A DNA stretch of 64,000 nt, taken from Plectonema cf. radiosum LEGE 06105 (GTDB taxonomy: Bacteria; Cyanobacteriota; Cyanobacteriia; Cyanobacteriales; Nostocaceae). The notes below the pieces were generated by a model. It saw only the letters and a program-made list of their open reading frames with translations. It ran no database searches and had not been told where the DNA came from. The position numbers were made by a program, and so were the translations under genes. The DNA is taken from NCBI RefSeq assembly GCF_015207665.1, contig NZ_JADEWL010000002.1:79209-143208 (forward strand), given 5' to 3'. Below are positions 8,295-17,851 of this stretch, one piece after another (position 1 is the first letter of the stretch; every line of letters starts with the position of its first letter).

Positions 8295-9626
8295 ATGAAG
8301 CGAAAATTAAGCAACGCTCAGCAAAACTTTTTACAAAGACGTTACGCGGTGAGTTTAGGAAGACGTTATGTTCTAGCTGCTGCGGGCGTAATGCTTATGG
8401 GTGTGATTGGATGCTCTCAATTAAATAATACTAGTAACAGCGCTCTTGCTGAATCACCTTTACCGCAATCGGAATTACCAGTGTCAGATAAAGCTGCATC
8501 GCTGGAGACAAAATTAGTGTCCGCGAATACTAAATTTGGCTTCAATTTATTTGAGCAATTGTTAGTTAAAGATAATCACAAAAATATATTTGTTTCACCT
8601 TCAAGCATAGCTCTTGCTCTAGCCATGACTTACAACGGGGCTAGTGGTAGTACTCAACAAGCAATGGCTAAAGCACTAGAATTGCAAGGAATAAATCTTC
8701 AACAGATAAATTCCGATTATGTACAATTAAAAGCTAGTTTAGAAAACCCCGACCCCCAAGTAACATTAAATATAGCTAATTCATTATGGGTGGATAAAAA
8801 TGCTAGCTTGAGACCAGATTTTATTCAGAGAAATCAAGATTTTTATCAAGCTAAGGTGACAAATTTAGATTTTGGGGATACACAAGCACCTAATACAATT
8901 AACAATTGGGTTCAAGAAAATACCCAAGGTAAAATCGAAAAAATTGTCGATAAAATCGACCCAAATCAAGTCCTATTTTTGCTGAATGCAATTTACTTTA
9001 AAGGTAGTTGGACAAAGGAATTTAAATCAGAAAAAACAGCCGAATTTCCGTTTTATCTCTCGTCAGGAGAGGAGAAAAAACATCCGATGATGTCGCAATC
9101 GGGTGATTATAGATATTACGAAAACGAACAATTTCAAGCCGTGAGTTTACCTTATGGTGAAAATGGTAGAATCAGCTTTTACATATTTTTACCCAAAGAA
9201 AATTCTAGTTTGAATTCTTTTTACCAAAACTTGAATGCAGAAAATTGGCAAAAATGGATATCTCAGTTTGGTAAGCGAGAAGGATTTGTGCGTTTACCCC
9301 GCTTTAAAATGGACTATGAAGCGACATTAAATGATGCACTTTCGGCTTTAGGAATGGCAGAAGCATTTAGCGATGGTGCTAATTTTTCTTCCATGGGAAA
9401 TAACCTTAAAATTACCGAAGTTAAGCATAAAACTTTTTTAGAAGTGAATGAAGAAGGAACCGTTGCGGCTGCAACAACCTCAGTGGGAATTGCATTGTTG
9501 TCAGCCCAACTACCTACAGAACAACCATTTGAGATGATTGTTAACCGTCCCTTTTTCTGTGCTATTCGAGATAATCAAACCCAAAGCGTCTTATTTATGG
9601 GTTCAATTGTAGAACCACTTACTTAA
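8295..9626 (+). CDS. Serpin-family protease inhibitor, probable lipoprotein
   Basis: 443 residues. The N-terminus has a basic region, a hydrophobic stretch and a lipobox-like VIGC, suggesting a membrane-anchored lipoprotein. The serpin fold is clear: NSLWVDKNASLRPDF, LLNAIYFKGSWTKEF, and the C-terminal NRPFFCAIRDNQTQSVLFMG. The reactive-centre hinge is EEGTVAAATT (P17-P8), fully compatible with an inhibitory serpin. Counting from the hinge, P1-P1' is Leu-Ser, predicting chymotrypsin- or elastase-like targets. Serpins are scattered in bacteria and often shield cells from external or their own proteases; a link to the S8 protease 6 kb upstream is only speculation. Confidence 0.92.
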   Translation: MKRKLSNAQQNFLQRRYAVSLGRRYVLAAAGVMLMGVIGCSQLNNTSNSALAESPLPQSELPVSDKAASLETKLVSANTKFGFNLFEQLLVKDNHKNIFVSPSSIALALAMTYNGASGSTQQAMAKALELQGINLQQINSDYVQLKASLENPDPQVTLNIANSLWVDKNASLRPDFIQRNQDFYQAKVTNLDFGDTQAPNTINNWVQENTQGKIEKIVDKIDPNQVLFLLNAIYFKGSWTKEFKSEKTAEFPFYLSSGEEKKHPMMSQSGDYRYYENEQFQAVSLPYGENGRISFYIFLPKENSSLNSFYQNLNAENWQKWISQFGKREGFVRLPRFKMDYEATLNDALSALGMAEAFSDGANFSSMGNNLKITEVKHKTFLEVNEEGTVAAATTSVGIALLSAQLPTEQPFEMIVNRPFFCAIRDNQTQSVLFMGSIVEPLT

Positions 9627-9665
9627 TTAGTTAAAAAGCTAAAAAATCAACAATTCATATTTTAA

Positions 9666-10868
9666 TTAAGCAGTGGGAGGAGATGTTTTTGGTGCAGCTA
9701 CATCAATGGAAGGGACGCTAATTTCCGAATTAGTGTCCTCTGTTTGTTCTGTTTTTTTGTAATGACAATCTTCATTTTTTTCTACAGTAAAATCATCGCG
9801 ATCGCTCTTAGTAATGGAAGGACGTACAGCATTTAAAGCCGTTTTAATTACAACAGCACTGGGAACCGCTACAACTACACCTAAAAGCCCACCAATTCTA
9901 GCTCCCGTCAGTACAGAAATTAACACCCAAGCGGGATTTAAGCCTGTAAAACTACCTAGAATCCGTGGAGCAATGATATTTTCCAGTATTTGTTGAACGA
10001 TTACAGCAGCCAATAATGCTCTCATTCCAATCCAGAAATCTTGCAGTGCGACCAAAGATGTGGTCAGAGCAATCCCTACAGAGCCACCAAAGGGAATTAA
10101 CGCCATAATCCCGATAGTCAAGCCAAAAAGCAAACCAAAAGGTACTTTCAGCCATAAAAACGTCGGAATTAAAGCTGATGCCATACAAACGGATAAAATT
10201 ATTTGAGTGATAAAGAAATTTTGAAAGCTAAGACGTACTGTTTCCGAAAACGGTTTACTAAATCGATCCGGAAGCCAGCCAATCAAGCTTTGCCAAAGTT
10301 CTGCTCCATGTTGTAGCAAATAAAACGTTAAAACCATAGTCAAGACAATATCAAGCAAGCTCGTTACCGTGACCACCGCTAAATTCAAAACCTGCCCGGC
10401 TATAGCTTGTAATTGTCCTTTAACACGGTCATTAATCTGGACTACTAAAGCATCCAGATTGATTGGTAAACCTAAATTATCAGCTTTTTCGTTGAGCATC
10501 ATTAGCTGATAACGTCCCGAATCAATCAATTCCGGTAAACGAGCTACCAATTGCTGAGCTTGAGTAAGCGCTAAAGGTACAAGTGTGACACCTAATGCCA
10601 ATAAAATCGATAAACTCAGTAAAAATACTAAAATTGCAATAGGTTCACGTTTTAGACCTTGACGCTCCATCCAGGTTACGGGATAGTTGAGCAGAAACGC
10701 TAATACCGAAGCTCCGGCTAAAATCACTATCAACGAGTGGAAGTAATCAAAAATTACTGAAAACGCCCAGCCATTAATTACTAACAGTGGAGCAAAAACG
10801 GCGATCGCGCCGATTCGCGCTATTGGTGTTAAGCTTTGCCACCAGTTAAGGAGCTTAAGTTTATGCAT
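9666..10868 (-). CDS. AI-2E family transporter (PerM-like)
   Basis: 400-residue polytopic inner-membrane protein: hydrophobic segments near residues 15-60 and 75-105, then after a soluble helical loop (about 110-160) several more up to about 345. The conserved core LTIGIMALIPFGGSVGIAL and the end motif LLGVVVAVPSAVVIK are characteristic of the AI-2E/PerM family. Members have been linked to autoinducer-2 export or Na+/H+ exchange; the substrate cannot be inferred. The soluble C-terminal tail is charged and Thr/Ser-rich. It is convergent with the serpin gene (39 bp between stop codons). Confidence 0.88.
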   Translation of the reverse strand: MHKLKLLNWWQSLTPIARIGAIAVFAPLLVINGWAFSVIFDYFHSLIVILAGASVLAFLLNYPVTWMERQGLKREPIAILVFLLSLSILLALGVTLVPLALTQAQQLVARLPELIDSGRYQLMMLNEKADNLGLPINLDALVVQINDRVKGQLQAIAGQVLNLAVVTVTSLLDIVLTMVLTFYLLQHGAELWQSLIGWLPDRFSKPFSETVRLSFQNFFITQIILSVCMASALIPTFLWLKVPFGLLFGLTIGIMALIPFGGSVGIALTTSLVALQDFWIGMRALLAAVIVQQILENIIAPRILGSFTGLNPAWVLISVLTGARIGGLLGVVVAVPSAVVIKTALNAVRPSITKSDRDDFTVEKNEDCHYKKTEQTEDTNSEISVPSIDVAAPKTSPPTA

Positions 10869-10975
10869 AAAAAAAGCCGATTGCCGTTAACTAATTAAGT
10901 CTTCGATTGTAAGCTTATTATCCCCGACTACAGACCAATCATTCATCCTCCTAGTTTAGGATTTTACTCAGACTA

Positions 10976-11419
10976 ATGAAGCATTTTAAATCTATTTCTA
11001 ATTCCAGTATTTCTGATTCAAGCAAACTAAAAACAGAAGATATTTCTCTAATGGGAATGCTGATATACCTAATTCCGGTGATTGGTTTTTTTCCTTCCCT
11101 ATGGACGCTTTATCGAGGTGAAGCAAGCCGAGAACAATTAAGAACTTGCCGTTTGTCAATTACATTAGCATTAACTTGGATAATCGGGTACATACTTTTA
11201 GGAACTGGAGCTTCAAGTTCGGATTTTTTTGCTTTGCGTTTGTATATTCTTAACAGCTTTGTGACCAGCAGTTATTTTGTGGTCAGCGTATGGTTAATTA
11301 TTCGCACAGTCCAAGGTAAGTCTCAAAGATTACCGGCATTTAGCCAGTTTGCGGAAAAATTCTTAGTACGTGAACGACTACTTAAGAAGACGCAAGGCAG
11401 AAAGGGCAAAAGCTTATAA
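10976..11419 (+). CDS. Conserved cyanobacterial membrane protein, unknown function
   Basis: 147 residues with three predicted membrane segments: about 26-43 (MGMLIYLIPVIGFFPS), about 63-80 (ITLALTWIIGYILLG) and about 90-115 (LYILNSFVTSSYFVVSVW). The charged loop TLYRGEASREQLRTCR lies between the first two, and the C-terminus is basic. I recognise no family beyond conserved hypotheticals found in filamentous cyanobacteria. It is divergent from the AI-2E transporter and upstream of an LCP gene on the same strand, separated by 302 bp, so co-transcription is uncertain. Confidence 0.65.
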   Translation: MKHFKSISNSSISDSSKLKTEDISLMGMLIYLIPVIGFFPSLWTLYRGEASREQLRTCRLSITLALTWIIGYILLGTGASSSDFFALRLYILNSFVTSSYFVVSVWLIIRTVQGKSQRLPAFSQFAEKFLVRERLLKKTQGRKGKSL

Positions 11420-11721
11420 TAAAAGCAATTTAGCTGATGCAATCAATGTCTAGATATTTATATTTCTTGAAATAAAAACATTTGTTGTCAAGCCGTCTTG
11501 CACTAGGATTATCAATGACTTTACAGCCAAATTTAGTATCAAGTTGCCATACTTCTATTAAACATCTCCGGATTAACTAAAAAAATAGGAGAAATACTGC
11601 TATAAGTGTTGTGGTTGACACGAAAGTTGTGTCGTTAGCACTGATAATTAAGAGTTAGCTATTATGGGTTGATTCGTCCGATACGAATGCAAAACAGAAA
11701 TTTGAATTTTTATCAATAAGT
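11420..11721. other. Intergenic region upstream of LCP gene
   Basis: 302 bases without coding signal or notable repeats. It presumably contains the promoter of the LCP gene; I see no convincing -10/-35 pair that I would commit to. Confidence 0.35.
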
Positions 11722-13161
11722 GTGAGGAAGTCAGTGACCATTCAAAGAACTTCGGCGCAAGACAGCCATTCTGCGTCCCCTCCCAACTCAAATGACAAAA
11801 AAGAAAATAAACCTAAATCGGGAAAGTGGTTGTGGTTCTGGGTTGGGATGAGTGGTATTGCGATGATATCGGCTACGGCAGGAGCGCTTTTAGCAGTTTC
11901 CTTGAGCGGTAGTCCTTTCATGCAAGCCAATCTTAGCCCCGATGAAGCCGCTGTATTCGAGAAAGATAGTATTGCTGGGGGTGGACTACGGTTTTCCGAA
12001 TTAACTCGTCCGGTAAATGTTTTAATTATGGGAATGAGCGTACTTCCCGACGATGTAGAAAATCCTCCATCTGAAGTTAGAGATTTAGGATACTTACCTC
12101 AAGTAAATTCTTTTAATGGTCTTGCTGATGTGATGCTGCTGGTCAAATTCGATCCTCAGACCAAAAAGTTGACCATGCTTTCCATACCCAGAGATACTCG
12201 TACTGAAGTAGAAGGATATGGGATAAAAAAAATCAATTCCTCTAACGCTTTGGGTGGTCCAGCTTTAAGTGCTAAAAGCGCGAGTAACCTTTTAGGAGGA
12301 GTTGCAATCGACCGCTACGTAAGGATTAATGTTCTGGGAGTAGGTAAGCTAATCGATGCTTTGGGAGGAGTAACGGTAAACGTTCCCGAAGATTTAAAGT
12401 ATCAAGATGATTCTCAGCATTTATACATCAATTTAAAAGCAGGTAAACAGCATTTAGATGGTGACAAAGCGCTCCAGCTTTTACGCTTTCGTAATGATGG
12501 TAGGGGAGATATTGGTCGGATTCAACGTCAGCAAGTGCTGCTGCGAGCATTAATGGATGAAGCCCTCAACCCTGCAACGTTAACGCAATTACCTCAAATT
12601 CTTAACGTAGTCAAAGAAAATATTGATACTAACTTGAAAGTAGAAGAATTGTTAGCGCTGGTTGGTTTTGGAGTCAGAACCAATCGTTCTAATATGCAAA
12701 TGTTAATGGTACCCGGTCGATTTAGCAGTCCTAGCGAGTATACTGCTAGCTACTGGATACCAGACCCTGAGCGTATAAGTGCTATGATGGCTCAGCACTT
12801 TGGTATAGAAACTGATAATCAATTTCAATCTGCTGAACCAGCATCTTTACGAATTGCGATTCAAAATCGTACTGGCAGCGATAATATTCGTTTCCAACGC
12901 TTGACTAGAAAATTACAAAAAGCTGGTTATACTAACACTTACGTCACAAAAAGCTGGACTCAACCTTTACAATCAACCCACATTGTTGCTCAACAGGGAG
13001 ACGAAACCAGCGCTGAATCAATTCGTAGTCTCCTAGGATTTGGAGAAGTGCGAGTCGAAAGTACTGGTAGTCTTGATTCCGATATTACGATTCAGTTGGG
13101 TGAAGATTGGTTGAAAGAATCGGATGCTCCGGAATCTTCTAATGATATACCATTGTTATAA
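11722..13161 (+). CDS. LytR-CpsA-Psr (LCP) family cell-envelope protein
   Basis: 479 residues. LCP enzymes transfer undecaprenyl-linked glycopolymers onto peptidoglycan at the outer face of the cytoplasmic membrane. There is a single N-terminal membrane anchor at about 37-60 (WFWVGMSGIAMISATAGALL). The LCP catalytic domain (about 95-300) has DVMLLVKFDPQTKKL, LSIPRDTR, KINSSNALGG and LRFRNDGRGDIGRIQRQQ, with the conserved Arg/Asp residues that bind the pyrophosphate lipid. A LytR_C domain follows (about 375-470; LRIAIQNRTG ... ESIRSLLGF). The start is a GTG at 11722; another in-frame GTG at 11734 is possible. Confidence 0.9.
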   Translation: MRKSVTIQRTSAQDSHSASPPNSNDKKENKPKSGKWLWFWVGMSGIAMISATAGALLAVSLSGSPFMQANLSPDEAAVFEKDSIAGGGLRFSELTRPVNVLIMGMSVLPDDVENPPSEVRDLGYLPQVNSFNGLADVMLLVKFDPQTKKLTMLSIPRDTRTEVEGYGIKKINSSNALGGPALSAKSASNLLGGVAIDRYVRINVLGVGKLIDALGGVTVNVPEDLKYQDDSQHLYINLKAGKQHLDGDKALQLLRFRNDGRGDIGRIQRQQVLLRALMDEALNPATLTQLPQILNVVKENIDTNLKVEELLALVGFGVRTNRSNMQMLMVPGRFSSPSEYTASYWIPDPERISAMMAQHFGIETDNQFQSAEPASLRIAIQNRTGSDNIRFQRLTRKLQKAGYTNTYVTKSWTQPLQSTHIVAQQGDETSAESIRSLLGFGEVRVESTGSLDSDITIQLGEDWLKESDAPESSNDIPLL

Positions 13162-13314
13162 GTCGCTAAATAAATGGCAACTGGCAGAACAGATACTTCA
13201 AGTTATTATCTCTGCAATAATCAGGCCATTCTAGTTGTTCAATAATTAAAAATGATCTGTTTTTACTTCCGTCAAACTCTAGTTTGACGGAGAGCATTCA
13301 AAAAACATGATGAT

Positions 13315-14223
13315 TCAATTCGACTGTGACGAAAATTCTAAAATCCAATCCTCTAAAATCGGATTTACTAATTCTGGAGCTTCATCCTGGGGACAATGAC
13401 CTACCCCTTCTAAAGGGATAAACTTGGTTACTTGGGGAAACTCAGCCAGCTTTCTACCTAACTCTATTGGTTCCCAAGGATCTGCTGTCCCCCATAAAAT
13501 AATCGCCGGACAAGGTAGGATTGGTAACAAGTCTTCTGCTAGGGGACCCCTTGAATAAGCAGTAAACGCTAAAAATACGGCTGCTGCACCTGGATCTTTG
13601 GCTGGAGCCATTAAAATATCGACTAATTCGTCAGTAACAGCTAAACCCAAAGGATAAGCTTGCAGCAGAATCGAACGCACGGTTTTGGGTTTAGCAATTT
13701 GATTAAAAAAGAATTCGCCAATAGGCTTGACAGAAAGTATTCTTTGCAGTATTGGCGCTCCCATACGCCGATAATAAGGCAACTCTGCTTGTTTACGTTC
13801 GTGCAAAAGTCGTAGAGAACAGTTAAGCAACGCTATACCCAATGCAATTTCTGGGTTATCGACTGCGGCTTGCATTGCGACTATACAACCGATGGAATTT
13901 CCTACCAAAAAAGCAGATTCACCCACAACTTGACGGCAAAAATCAGCTATCAACTGTCCCCAAGTTTCAAATGTATAAGCAATTTCTTCATTGGGTTTGG
14001 GTTTGGCTGAAGCCCCAAAACCAATCAAATCAACAGCATAAACACGACAATTTTCTGCTAACACAGGGATATTTTTTCGCCAATGTCCCCAAGAAGCCCC
14101 AAAGCCATGTATCAAAACAACGGCAGAGCCGGTAGTTCCCTGAGTTTGATAGCAAATGGGAAAACCTTGCCACATCCAGGTTTGTGTTGAACTAGATACC
14201 AGGGTAGAAATAGAAGTATTCAT
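13315..14223 (-). CDS. Alpha/beta-fold hydrolase
   Basis: 302 residues with the full hydrolase triad visible: nucleophile Ser in GNSIG, acid Asp in WGTADPWEP, and His in GVGHCPQDEAPE. The oxyanion region is VLIHGFGASWGHWRKN and the strand motif is YAVDLIGFGASAKP. This resembles the MhpC/haloalkane-dehalogenase-like hydrolases common in cyanobacteria and plant chloroplasts. No signal peptide, so cytosolic. Substrate unknown. Convergent with the LCP gene and monocistronic by appearance. Confidence 0.88.
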   Translation of the reverse strand: MNTSISTLVSSSTQTWMWQGFPICYQTQGTTGSAVVLIHGFGASWGHWRKNIPVLAENCRVYAVDLIGFGASAKPKPNEEIAYTFETWGQLIADFCRQVVGESAFLVGNSIGCIVAMQAAVDNPEIALGIALLNCSLRLLHERKQAELPYYRRMGAPILQRILSVKPIGEFFFNQIAKPKTVRSILLQAYPLGLAVTDELVDILMAPAKDPGAAAVFLAFTAYSRGPLAEDLLPILPCPAIILWGTADPWEPIELGRKLAEFPQVTKFIPLEGVGHCPQDEAPELVNPILEDWILEFSSQSN

Positions 14224-15317
14224 GGAATTTTATATGTAAAAATAAAAGTAAAAGCAAAATAATATTACATTTGAGGTTTTAATCCTCTAACCCCCAGGAA
14301 TTTAGGGGAGTTTGTCGATTGCCTAAATATTTAGTCAGAGTCTGTGATATAGGAGGGAGCAGAGAACAGGGAACGGTTTTGAAAGTCTTCGAGGGTAAGA
14401 ATTTTACGATTTTTCTTGCCCTAAACTACCCGGCTACCGCTATATCAAGCAGCTACTGCAAACTTTGTTTCTAAAAGCAAGTCTAGAAACATCTTTTGTG
14501 CTTGTAAACCGAAATAATTAACTGATAATTCCGATTCTAGGGATTCTAGTATTTTTACATTTAATGCTGTAAGGGGATAAACTTCGGTTAAGAAAATTTA
14601 TTTACCAAGGCAAGGCGCAAAAAACACAAAAGTAGACAGCTAAATATGACTTATTTTGCCGGATGTTTGTATTGTGGCTCAGACAGCGAGCTTGAGCGAG
14701 ATGCTCATACTACCATCCATCATTTATATTTTGCCAGACTACTAGAAGCTTGTCTTGGATATCAAAAATCTAGTTGAGATTTTGTTAATACATAGAAGGG
14801 AATAGCTGTATAACTGAGCAGTAAATATAAATATATAAATATTTTTGCTTGGCTACTTATTGGATGTCTTACCTCTAAATTATTTTCAGTATTTTTTCTG
14901 ATGTCAATTCAAGTATTTGTAAGATAGCTAATCAATTAATCAATCACGGTTAATTTCAAATAAATGGTTTCTAAACACAATAAATAGCTCAATATTTAAT
15001 GTATTAAATAGCAAAATACGGCTGAAAAACTGCTTTGTAGATGGATTATATTGATTATGGCAATTTTAAACTGCTTAGAAGAAAAAATCTCATCTTAGTT
15101 AATGAATATAAAAAAATCTCAAAATTACTAAAAATAATGCAAGACGATATTTCCAGATTTATTCAGTAGTTTTACAATTTACGACAATTAACGGTGAACT
15201 ATAGAATTATTGCATATCAGTTAAGCATCTACACAAAGGGTGGCTTGAAATTGGACGCGGCAAGCCCACATGAAAAATGTGTTTTGCTGTTCCCAGTTCC
15301 TTCCAGCAACCAAAAAT
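14224..15317. other. 1.1 kb intergenic region
   Basis: AT-rich DNA with no open frame of interest on either strand and no recognised repeat family. A short GGGAACAG-like stretch lies near 14365. A frame opening at 15270 extends the next gene by 16 residues but looks unlike the family, so I assign those bases to the leader. Confidence 0.4.
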
Positions 15318-15872
15318 ATGAGTGTACTAGAGACAATGGATACCCCCGTAGGAAAATACGCACCTGATTTTGAACTGCCAGGAATTGATAATCAAGTACA
15401 CCATCTAAGACGTTATTTAGAAAGATTCCGTGCAGTTGGCGTAATTTCGATGTGCAACCGCTGCCCCTATGTAGAGTTCTATATAGACAAACTCAAACAA
15501 CTACAGGCAGAATTTGGTCCACAAGGCTTTACGCTGATTGGAGTCAATGGCAACATTGCCCAAAATGACCCCAAGGAAAGCTTTGACAACATGAAAGCTT
15601 TTGCAAGACTTAATCAATTAAATTTCCCTTATTTATGGGATTCAACTCAAGACGTAACTCGTAGCTTTGGTGCCACTAACACACCAATGGCATTTTTAAT
15701 TGACCAAGATGGTATTGTGCGTTACAAAGGTCAAGTGGACAGTACCGCTCAGCAACCAGGTTCAGCAGAAAAAGCTTATCTAAAGAATGCAGTTGTTGCT
15801 TTATTAAAACAACAAGAAATCCGTGTCGCCGAGACAGAAGCTCTAGGTAGTAGTTTGGTATGGCGAAACTAG
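15318..15872 (+). CDS. Thioredoxin-family / AhpC-TSA-like redoxin
   Basis: 184 residues from the ATG at 15318 (MSVLETMDTPVGKYAPDFELP), the usual family start; an upstream ATG at 15270 would add 16 atypical residues. It has the redoxin fold: APDFELPGIDNQ, a CNRC redox motif in VISMCNRCPYVEFY, and the cis-Pro region GATNTPMAFLIDQDG. Proteins of this type (thioredoxin family with C-x-x-C-P-Y) are probably thiol-disulfide oxidoreductases or thiol peroxidases in the cytosol. It lies 70 bp upstream of pyrH on the same strand and may be co-transcribed. Confidence 0.85.
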   Translation: MSVLETMDTPVGKYAPDFELPGIDNQVHHLRRYLERFRAVGVISMCNRCPYVEFYIDKLKQLQAEFGPQGFTLIGVNGNIAQNDPKESFDNMKAFARLNQLNFPYLWDSTQDVTRSFGATNTPMAFLIDQDGIVRYKGQVDSTAQQPGSAEKAYLKNAVVALLKQQEIRVAETEALGSSLVWRN

Positions 15873-15942
15873 AGACAGATAGTCATTCTACTGATATCTT
15901 AAATGGTACGGCAAATACAAATTTTGGATAAAGCTTAACTTC

Positions 15943-16671
15943 ATGGGAACAGGTTACCGACGGGTTTTACTGAAACTGAGCGGTGAAGCCTTAATGGGCA
16001 GTATGGGCTACGGAATTGACCCCGAGGTGGTTAATTCCATAGCTTCAGAAGTAAAAGAGGTTGTAGCCACTGGCGTTCAGCTTGCCATAGTCGTAGGAGG
16101 CGGAAATATATTTCGCGGGATGAAAGCTGCTTCGGCGGGTATGGATAGGGCCACCGCTGACTATATCGGCATGATTGCAACAGTGATGAATGCCATGACT
16201 TTGCAAGAATCCCTCGAACGAATAGGTGTACAGACGCGCCTACAAACCGCGATCGCTATGCAAGAAGTAGCCGAACCATATATACGTCGTAAAGCCATCC
16301 GTCATTTAGAATTAGGACGGGTGGTGATTTTTGGCGCGGGTTCTGGTAATCCCTTCTTTACAACTGATACGACAGCTGCTTTAAGAGCAGCTGAAATCGA
16401 TGCGGAAGTGATTTTTAAAGCGACTAAAGTAGATGGAGTATACGATTGCGATCCACATACTAACAGCAACGCCAAGCGTTACAAATCACTAACATACGCA
16501 CACGTTTTAAATAATGAATTGCGAGTAATGGATAGTACTGCGATCGCCTTATGTAAAGAAAACAATATCCCTATTCTTGTCTTTGACTTGAATACGCGGG
16601 GTAATATCCACCGCGCAGTTATGGGAGAATCTATTGGCACCATTGTGGGAGGTTCTTGTGAAATTAGCTGA
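15943..16671 (+). CDS. pyrH: UMP kinase
   Basis: Phosphorylates UMP to UDP with ATP in pyrimidine nucleotide synthesis. 242 residues with the bacterial UMP kinase signatures [13 protein letters not shown] (ATP site), [20 protein letters not shown] and [13 protein letters not shown], and the end motif [16 protein letters not shown]. Its 3' end overlaps the frr start by 14 bp, giving the classic pyrH-frr translationally coupled pair of bacteria. Confidence 0.97.
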   Translation: MGTGYRRVLLKLSGEALMGSMGYGIDPEVVNSIASEVKEVVATGVQLAIVVGGGNIFRGMKAASAGMDRATADYIGMIATVMNAMTLQESLERIGVQTRLQTAIAMQEVAEPYIRRKAIRHLELGRVVIFGAGSGNPFFTTDTTAALRAAEIDAEVIFKATKVDGVYDCDPHTNSNAKRYKSLTYAHVLNNELRVMDSTAIALCKENNIPILVFDLNTRGNIHRAVMGESIGTIVGGSCEIS

Positions 16672-17206
16672 TGCTGAGAGTACAATGCAAAAGACCGTTG
16701 AAGCTACTCAACGTTCTTTTAATACGATTCGCACTGGTCGGGCTAATTCAAGTCTACTAGATAAGGTTATGGTTGAATATTATGGTGTAGATACAGCTTT
16801 AAAGTCTTTAGCGAATATCAGTACACCTGATGCTACTACCATCACAATCCAGCCCTATGATCAAAGCAGCTTGAATTCAATCGCAAAAGCGATTTCTCTT
16901 TCCGATGTGGGTTTAACTCCTAATAACGATGGTTCTACCATTAGGCTGAATATTCCGCCTTTGACTACCGAACGTCGTAAAGAATTTGTCAAACTCGCTT
17001 CTAAGTATGCCGAAGAAGGGCGCGTTGCTATTCGCAATATTCGCCGAGATGCTTTAGATTCGATTCGCAAGCAGGAAAAGAATGCTGAAATTTCTGAAGA
17101 TGAATCGCGAGATTTGCAGGACGAAGTGCAAAAGTTGACAAATAAGTACACAGCAAAAATAGACGATTTGTTTGCAGATAAAGAAAAAGAAATCACAACT
17201 GTTTAA
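16658..17206 (+). CDS. frr: Ribosome recycling factor
   Basis: Releases post-termination ribosomes together with EF-G. The GTG at 16658 gives [18 protein letters not shown] and a 182-residue protein, exactly the family length; an ATG at 16634 inside pyrH would add eight unrelated residues. Signatures include [35 protein letters not shown], and [20 protein letters not shown]. It overlaps pyrH by 14 bp and is followed by a hairpin terminator. Confidence 0.96.
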   Translation: MKLADAESTMQKTVEATQRSFNTIRTGRANSSLLDKVMVEYYGVDTALKSLANISTPDATTITIQPYDQSSLNSIAKAISLSDVGLTPNNDGSTIRLNIPPLTTERRKEFVKLASKYAEEGRVAIRNIRRDALDSIRKQEKNAEISEDESRDLQDEVQKLTNKYTAKIDDLFADKEKEITTV

Positions 17207-17227
17207 GATTGTGAATTGAAACGCCGC

Positions 17228-17287
17228 AGAGTTGGAAGTTTTTAACCATATAGTTATGAGTTAACTTCTAGCTCTGGGCTTTTTATT
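17228..17287 (+). terminator. Rho-independent terminator after frr
   Basis: A 13-bp stem, AGAGTTGGAAGTT (17228-17240) with AACTTCTAGCTCT (17263-17275), allowing two G-U pairs. It is followed by GGGCTTTTTATT. It lies 21 bp after the frr stop codon, as expected for the end of the pyrH-frr transcript. Confidence 0.75.
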
Positions 17288-17851
17288 GGAAATATCGAAT
17301 CTAACAAACTCAAAAGATTGTTTTTTCTCACACCGCGATGGCGAATACTAAGTAATTTTCTCAAACAGATATGGCAGTATTCATCTCAAATTTACTCAAA
17401 CTTAATCAAATACCTGGAATATTTTACAAAAAGTTTTTAATTAATTTCCTCGGTTAATTGTAATTTATTAGCGGTTATGCAAGCTCTAAGTATTAAAATC
17501 GATAATTACAGAATTCGGGTTTTTATGAGGATTTTCTGATATTACGGATATTTATATCGTAAAAACCCAACTTCTTACCCCACGAAAAATTCAGGTGAAA
17601 ATATAATGTAAAGTCAAATACATATAAGTAAATTAAAATGATGCAAGCAAAATTATGGAATTTAAAAATTTATCCTTAATAGTTATATTTACGGATGAAC
17701 ATAGTTAGTTAAGAATAAATATTCAGATAAATAGAAATAAGATAACTGTAAGTAAAATTTTTACGAACTAAGTCGTAAAATCGGTAACAGTTTAGTTTGA
17801 TAAGCCCGTCACTCTTATACACGATATATTGAGGAGCAAAAGTTTAATTAT
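17288..17851. other. Intergenic region frr to geranylgeranyl reductase
   Basis: About 560 bases of AT-rich sequence. It contains one copy of the dispersed palindromic repeat (17510-17576) and no coding signal. The last 100 bases should hold the promoter of the reductase; GAGGAGC at about 17831 is a good ribosome binding sequence but lies about 15 bp from the ATG. Confidence 0.4.
17510..17576. repeat. Dispersed AGAAGTCGGGTTTT palindromic repeat, copy 2
   Basis: Left arm AGAATTCGGGTTTTTA and right arm TAAAAACCCAACTTCTT with a core containing ATTACGGATATTTATAT. It is a slightly degenerate copy: one base is changed in each arm relative to the consensus. Confidence 0.7.

Noticed and set aside
15270..15317. 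Upstream start for the redoxin gene
   Set aside because: The extra 16 residues (with FCCSQFLPATK) are atypical of the family and the ATG at 15318 gives the usual N-terminus.
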